Source: Mariannaea sp. PMI_226 (Eukaryota > Ascomycota > Sordariomycetes > Hypocreales > Nectriaceae). From it: DNA of 64,000 nt. The stretch lies in the NCBI GenBank assembly GCA_024336345.1, contig JANFOG010000002.1:4340001-4404000 (forward strand), read 5' to 3'. The translations under genes and the position numbers were made by a program. The notes under the pieces were generated by a model that made no database searches, had not been told where the DNA came from, and was given only the letters and a program-made list of their open reading frames with translations. Positions 58,388 through 64,000 of the stretch are shown piece by piece (positions within the stretch are counted from its first letter, which is position 1; each line of letters opens with the position of its first letter).

Positions 58388-59669
58388 ATGGGCGACGGCG
58401 GAAGTAAAAGAAAGGAAGGGCCCGGAGGCTCCAAGGGCGGTGCTTTCAAGAAGAGCAAGGTGAGAAACCCTTGGCTAACGTCCTTTTTCTCTTCTCCCAA
58501 CATATACAAGCACCTTACCAAATTCACATATCCAGCTCTTTTGTTGATTCGGACATGGGGCTAATTGAATTACAAAGGGAGGCACTGCTGGTAAGTGGCA
58601 GACGTCTCACCAGAAAGCGAGGAAGGCCGATATGGCGGAAAAGGGCACCACGCTGGAGGTCAATGATGCCGGAATCTGGGTTACATACGCCAGAGGAATG
58701 AAGGGCAAGTCTATGAGAGAGTTCAGGGCGATTTGCGATCAGGTATGGGCTCATCCCCTTACTTTTGGTTGGGGCCGTTAACTCATGGTGTCTAGTACGG
58801 CGAGTCTCTGTTTGGGGTTAAACCTCCCCAGGATCCGCTTGACGGAGCTGAAGATGAGGATAAAAACATAGATATTGAAACCGCCATCCAGAAGGAGCTT
58901 CAGAACGCCAAGGAGAACGCGACATCCAAGCAGAATTCAGTGTTCAAGCCGGTCTCCACAGGACTTGAATGCCTCTTCTTCATGAAGACTGCCCAGCCGA
59001 TTGATGCCCTGAAACTCACCCAGCAAATGTGCCAAGATGCCAAAGACTGCCCAGATCCCCGACAGCGAAAAACCAAATACATTAACCGCCTGACACCGGT
59101 CCAGGATACTGACAAGGCAACCGAGAAGGGCATTGAACGAGTAGCACGGTCAGTGCTGGCCCAATCGTTTCAGCTGAAAAGCGAGTCTGGTGATGACGAG
59201 CCTCAAGACGGCGCCGCAGAAACTACAGCGTGCACGGTATGTGTGTTGGTGACATGGTTTGCGTGGTCCTCTACATGATGCTAATATACATATGTTGCCT
59301 TTCCAGTACGCTATCCGGCATAACATTCGGAACCACACCACCTTCAAGTCAGAGGCAGTGATCAAAAAGATTGCGGGCTTGGTCAGCCCGAAGCACAAAG
59401 TCAACCTAAGCAACCCTGACAAGGTGGTATTGGTTGAGATCTTTCAGGTAATAAGCGACAAGAATCCTTCTCGCCTATTTTGATTCAAGTCTTTCTGGTA
59501 ATTCATCCTGCTGACTCATTTCTAGATGTTTTGTGGGATTTCGGTTGTCGATGGCAAACAATGGGAGGAATTGAAGCGGTACAATCTCAACGAGTTGTAT
59601 AAGTTGTCAACAGAGACAAAGCAGAACGGTCCAGATGCTGCTGCTGTTACTGCTGCTACAGAGCAATGA
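58388..59669 (+). CDS. TAN1: tRNA acetyltransferase TAN1, THUMP domain
   Basis: Five exons (58388..58459, 58578..58742, 58796..59236, 59307..59447, 59526..59669) give 320 residues. A basic N-terminus (GSKRKEGPGGSKGGAFKKSK) precedes TAGKWQTSHQKARKADMAEKG and the N-terminal domain (DAGIWVTYARGMKGKSMREF). The THUMP RNA-binding domain occupies about 170-290: RSVLAQSFQ, YAIRHNIRNHTTFKSEAVIKKIAGLV, KVNLSNPDKVVLVEIFQMFCGISVV. Tan1 is the adaptor that lets Kre33/NAT10 make N4-acetylcytidine 12 in tRNA-Ser and tRNA-Leu. Exon 1 ends AAGAGCAAG before a consensus GTGAGA donor. The exon 2 acceptor (CAAAG, 58577) is the least strong site, but GGTAGKWQ is required by the family pattern. Confidence 0.93.
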
Positions 59670-61779
59670 GTAGGGCAAGGGAGTGCGAAATCCGACCTCA
59701 TAGATGTGATCCGCTTAGGTGTGATCCGGTAAGAGGAGCAGCTAGTGAAGTGTCAAATGTACGGGAGGGATGGGGGTAGGAGGGGGGATAGGGTCAGTAG
59801 TAGCAGTCGTTGTTGACATCAGACGAAGCCGTGAGAGGTTATCACAAGCGAGAGCTGTGTCCACTCGGAGAAAGCCAGCAATGATAACCAATGGGATAGG
59901 ATGGATGAACCAGCCCCGCATACAAAAGGACTCTAAGGGTCTTCTCGGATGCCATGGATGAGTTTTGGGGGCCTGTCAGGGTGGGTTACAGCGACGACGC
60001 AGCTTGCATCGAGAGGCGCTTGGTGCTGCATAGCACAGGGCCTTGTATGGTCTGTACGTACGACGCTCCAGGGAAGGGTACTACATAGGAAGTAACATTC
60101 TTCAACATCTTTCTTTTTTCTTCTCATGGTTGCAAAGCAACACGAACTGCGGAAATAGGCGACTTGTAAATCTGAGAAGAGTGGCTCGAGTCCTTGCAGA
60201 AGTCTGGAATCCAGAGCGAATGGACACGTGAATCACGGAATACACGTAGTCTCCTGTATAAAACCAAAGGATAACCAAACAAGTTTACCCATCGCGTTAT
60301 CGAGTATTTGATGATAATCACCCGGAGCCTCGTGCCCCTACAGGAGTTTGTCGCCTCCCGGTAGAATGAATGTGCTAGCCAGCTGACGACAATGCGAGGC
60401 GAGACCTTGTAAGACATTGGGATGGGATGAAGAGCAGACAAGACTCTTAACAGCGCAAACCGGAAGACTTGGTTAGGCGTTTGATAACTACCAAAAGAGA
60501 AGTATTTGCTTAGTAGTAATTCCTTGGCGAGAATATTCGTCTATGCTTAGGGATCATGTCGTGTGCTCGCTAGTGTATATGCACACGGGTAATTAAATGA
60601 CATGCAAGCACAGGCGCGCACACATACATCACGCACAAGGCCAGGGCATGTAAGACGGCATGATGTGCACGTGTTGCCGCCTTCAGTGATGTCAAGCTCA
60701 TAATCGCCCCCAAGAATATAGCACTTAGTGGTATCTAGGTGCCTCGTTTGGAATGCGGACGAAGAGCTTGCCAGCCATCCGGAGTCAGCTCTGGATTACC
60801 TTTTCCAAGTGTCATTGCGTAGAGAGTAATCATTCTCTGTCACGAGTTTGAACAGCTAGGACGTGAATGGAATAGTGGAAGGGAATGGAAACCCTGAACC
60901 GGAGCCTCAGCGAGTCAAGAGTCAAAGACGATTGATACATGCATGACTGGAAGTCGAGGCTTGGATCCAAGATCCATGATCCAATGATGCGGATTCTCCA
61001 CGTTTCCGTCCTGTAGCGGGCGCCACAGCAAGCAACTCGGGGGGCACATGAGTGTCAAAGCGGGCATAGGCGTCATTCAGCTCATCTCTCCTAAGTTTCT
61101 TCATCATTGTCTTCGCGGTTTATCTAATTAAATAAAAGAAAAAAATGAGACAAAAACTGTGCCGATGTAAAAAGAAGGAGAATTACATCCGTTACCTAAG
61201 AAGGTAGTAAGTACGTGGAGGGGGAGAGATATGCTGAGTGGGAAGACAGGACGGGTGTCCTTGACAGTGGGGCAAGTACACAAATATTTACGGTGATACT
61301 TCAGTGACTTGGATTTGGGAGGCAAAGAGGGAGATATCCGATGATGCATGCCAAGAAACATGCCAATTACATGAATCACAATGCTTGAAAAAAAAAATTA
61401 ACACAACACACAGAGAAAAAAAAACCTCTCATGGTCGAGGATTCGGGACAGAGAGAGAGAGAAGGGGGCCGAGAAAATGCCCACGTTCCGGGGAGCAGGT
61501 ATTCCGGGACGTTAGGGGACTGGCTGAACATGCAAGACAGCGGGGGGGTCTTGAAAAGAATAAGACTAAAAAGGGCCTAGAATGGAACCGCCGCGGAATG
61601 ACCCCAACCCACGTTTCCAAGTTCGCTTGCGGCATCCAATCATAAATTTCCCGACTCGCTTGTTAATGCAACCATTGGATGGGGGAGGGTGGGCTTGCAA
61701 TTCCCCATCGGCTGTTCCAACGACCATCGGATAACCTACATACCTGCGTAAGAAGCGTGGATGGCGGTGGATGGAGGTG

Positions 61780-61847
61780 GAGAGAGAGAGAGAGAGAGAG
61801 AGACTTTTCGTACTGCCCTCTCTTTCCGTCTCTCTCTCTCTCTCTCT
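61780..61847. repeat. Complementary (GA)n and (CT)n runs forming a potential hairpin
   Basis: About 24 bases of GA (61780-61803) and 19 of CT (61829-61847) are separated by roughly 25 bases. On one strand they are self-complementary and could fold as a long stem, or form triplex DNA. Confidence 0.85.
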
Positions 61848-62839
61848 TTACATGATGGCCAGATAGAAGCCAAGGCCCAGGGTCATGATCGTATTGTTGA
61901 AATAGGGGTGGCAACAACATGCTACTAACAGCAAGTACCACATATCGTATGTGTCCATCATCTTACACTCCTCCTCCATCTCTTACACCCTTCATATCCA
62001 TCACAGGCAGTCTGACATTTCTTTCAATAGCAAGCAGTCAGCCAACCAGTCCGTCAGCAATTAGCATCATGTTTGATGCATCCCACCTTGTTGAATTTTC
62101 TACCACAGAAGTCCCAATGCGATCCGGATGAGCAGGCACCTACAGAGCAAGTACTATCTAAGGTGTCTAAAGTCAAGGTACCAATCAATACCCTATGCTA
62201 GGTTACCCAAGGTCAGCAAGTTACCTAGACACACTACGGTAAGGTTAGTACACAGCGTAATAAGGTAAGTAAAGCAGGCGTAGTCAGTACTTGTCGTCAA
62301 GAGTCTCACTCTTTCGCTCTCTCACATAAGACACAAATACACTCTCCTTCTATTTTTCTCTCTTTTCCTCTCCTTCCGGCACCAACTGCCCTGTTCGGAG
62401 CTATTCTCTCAGCCGCCCGCCATAGTTACCACCCCATGCTCATGCTAGTCATGTCCCTCCTGCGGCTATCATTGGCTCCTCGGACTACCTACGGTAAAGA
62501 GCTGAAGCCTCGTCTGTGGCTTCCAGATGGTTTTTTTTTTCCCCGGTGTTTTCAGAGCCTGTTCTCACCATTGTTTCGCCTTTTCTTCCCGTAGAAAGCC
62601 AAATCATTAATTAAGGCACCTGAATCAATTGGCTTGACTTGCCTGCTCTTTCCGCTCCCCGTTCCCTCGTTCCTCGGGCTGCCCCTCCCCTTCTCCTCCT
62701 TTTCTACTCTCTCTCTCTTCTCTTTCTCTCCTCTCCTCTGACTGGTCACTCGCTTCGCTTCGCCTCCTGTTTCGCTTCTCCCCATTGCTCGCCCAATCAC
62801 CTTGACCAGCATCTTATTGTCTACCTGCACACGGGCGCG

Positions 62840-62861
62840 CACACACACACACACACACACC
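62840..62861. repeat. (CA)n microsatellite
   Basis: About eleven CA dinucleotides, preceded by alternating GCGC; potential Z-DNA-forming and length-variable. Confidence 0.95.
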
Positions 62862-63747
62862 GTCATGCTCATGTAGCTTTGACCGACCCGGGCTACAACG
62901 TTGGCTAATGTCGTCATGTGTTGTCTCCTCCCCGTCGTATGCCCCTATGTCATTTATCTCCTCTCGCCAATTTACCCGAGCACTCTCTCACTTAGCCTGT
63001 CGATCTCATCCATCCATCCATCTATCGGCCTCTTTTTCTTCGCAACTTGTTCCATCATGGTCCTCTAGCCGCATATCGGACCTTGCCTAAGTGGTGAAAG
63101 CCTAACCATCACTTGCACCTAGAAAGCCAGGCTCCTTTACCTGACCCACCGGCCAACAAACTCATTACCGTCATCTTCCATGTTGGACATCTTGTGCCTT
63201 TTGTTCTTCTTCAACGTATCTCTTATTACCATTACTTTCTTTCTCCACCCTTGTTACTTCTGTAATTCTTTATCCTCTCTTCCCATCACCTAGTTTCTCT
63301 CTCTCTATCCAACATACGTGAAGAGCGCAACATACATACACTACATGCGCCTTCTTTCATCCTCCTACGCTACTTCATCTGTCATTCTCGAGACGTCTTG
63401 CAGTCACCGACTACATTACATATTCGGGTCGGCATGTGTCAACAACCCTCGTCGCATATCCACTCATATCTTCTGACACGCCCTTAAATAACAAACACCC
63501 AATGACAAACGAGGCCCCCATCCGCTTATCCAGTCCATAACACGTCTTTTATATATCAACAGTCTTGCATATATGTCCCTCCTCTTCCCTCTCCCACTCC
63601 ATGACTCTACCGTCGTACCAATGTACCCTCCGGGACGATCGCACATCCCAGTGTGTCGCGCGCAGTTGTAACATTGCACACAACACCATCCGCCGTTCGT
63701 CAACCCGGCCCTTGTTCCCTATTCTATCAGCCTCCCACTCTGCTTCC

Positions 63748-64000
63748 ATGACCACGCCTATCTTCTCAGACAGGCTCATTCGTTCAGTCCTCGGCAGCAT
63801 CAACCTGAGCCTTTCTGTTCAAGACCTGGAGGCTATTCCGTCTGCTCCCCTACAACTTCTTTATAATGTGAAGCTCTCTGAGGGCCCTAACCTCTTACTT
63901 GCTTTGCCACCTCCTGCAGTGATGCGTCTATTGCGTTCTGAGAGGTCATCCATCGGGTCGGAAGCCGCCATCTTGAGGTGGTTATCCAGTCTCTCAAGCA
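63748..64000 (+). CDS. APH-fold phosphotransferase-like protein, N-terminal part, truncated by window edge
   Basis: An ATG at 63748 opens a frame that stays open to the window end (84 codons). The sequence begins MTTPIFSDRLIRSVLGS, then VQDLEAIPSAPLQLLYNVKLSEG, NLLLALPPPAVMRLLRSERS and SEAAILRWLSSLSS. The order 'YxVKLS.G..LLLxLPPxxxxRLLRxER..xxxEAxxLxWL' is that of fungal aminoglycoside-phosphotransferase-like (APH/choline-kinase fold) proteins, where it forms the N-lobe strands and the Glu-bearing helix. The lysine usually found in the V-x-K position of LLLALP is Ala here (LLLKLP in many relatives), so nucleotide binding may be altered. Catalytic HGD and DxD motifs, if present, lie outside the window. 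No upstream in-frame ATG was seen within about 90 bases. Substrate unknown. Confidence 0.7.
   Translation, partial: MTTPIFSDRLIRSVLGSINLSLSVQDLEAIPSAPLQLLYNVKLSEGPNLLLALPPPAVMRLLRSERSSIGSEAAILRWLSSLSS

Larger units (their letters stand above)
59670..63747. other. 4 kb spacer before right-edge gene
   Basis: No gene was recognised. The region includes (GA)n/(CT)n complementary runs (61780-61847), a run of ACCTA/GGTAAG words (62150-62280) and a CA microsatellite (62840-62861). A strongly pyrimidine-rich tract (62330-63470) looks like leader or promoter DNA of the gene at 63748. Minus-strand frames at 60124-60441 and 62552-62917 lack motifs. Confidence 0.55.

Overview
The window looks like nuclear DNA of a filamentous ascomycete in the Sordariomycetes, most likely Hypocreales. 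The genes carry short GT-AG introns (about 50-125 bp) with CTAAC/CTGAC-type branch sites, and they are separated by 0.5-5 kb spacers with pyrimidine-rich leaders. The proteins are fungal orthologues, including an Fmk1/Pmk1-type MAP kinase, a Zn2Cys6 regulator and a PNP-type NLR. Genus cannot be fixed from the sequence alone. I saw no rRNA, convincing tRNA, CRISPR array or intact transposon.

Layout. 1-1.5 kb (-): the 5' part of an NLR-like receptor (nucleoside-phosphorylase domain plus the start of NB-ARC), cut by the left edge. 2.6 kb (+): a possible spliced micro-gene. 3.1-3.7 kb (+): a small cysteine-containing GPI-anchored protein. 4.3-14.6 kb (-): SLM1-like BAR/PH protein, LDB17/Dip1-like protein and LRO1 acyltransferase. 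16.5-18.7 kb: NAA30 (+) convergent with a DUF1917 protein (-), which is divergent from DPH7 (+, 19.6-20.9 kb). 22.3-26.7 kb (+): the 11-exon exportin MSN5. After a 5 kb gene desert: a Zn2Cys6 regulator (+, 31.7-33.9 kb), a 101-residue single-span membrane protein (-, 34.9-35.4 kb) and SEC24 (+, 38.4-41.4 kb). 45.7-50.2 kb (+): MAP kinase and OXR1/TLDc protein. 50.7-53.0 kb: HEM4 (-) divergent from ERV1 (+). 55.8-59.7 kb (+): pyruvate decarboxylase and TAN1. 63.7 kb to the edge (+): the start of an APH-fold phosphotransferase-like protein.

This is mostly a housekeeping block, not a biosynthetic cluster. Loose themes are plasma membrane and actin (SLM1, LDB17), lipid and secretion (LRO1, SEC24), translation and tRNA (DPH7, TAN1, NAA30), and signalling and transport (MAP kinase, MSN5). 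I see no evidence that these neighbours are co-regulated, except possibly through the short divergent promoters DUF1917/DPH7 and HEM4/ERV1.

The most system-like item is the left-edge NLR. Its first intron interrupts the codon for the P-loop glycine, and retention would stop translation at the donor site, leaving a free PNP domain. Other points are many AGGTACCT palindromes in spacers, two identical TTATCGATAA palindromes between HEM4 and ERV1, tiny terminal exons, and an unclassified single-span membrane protein. All splice models are manual readings and need RNA-seq confirmation.
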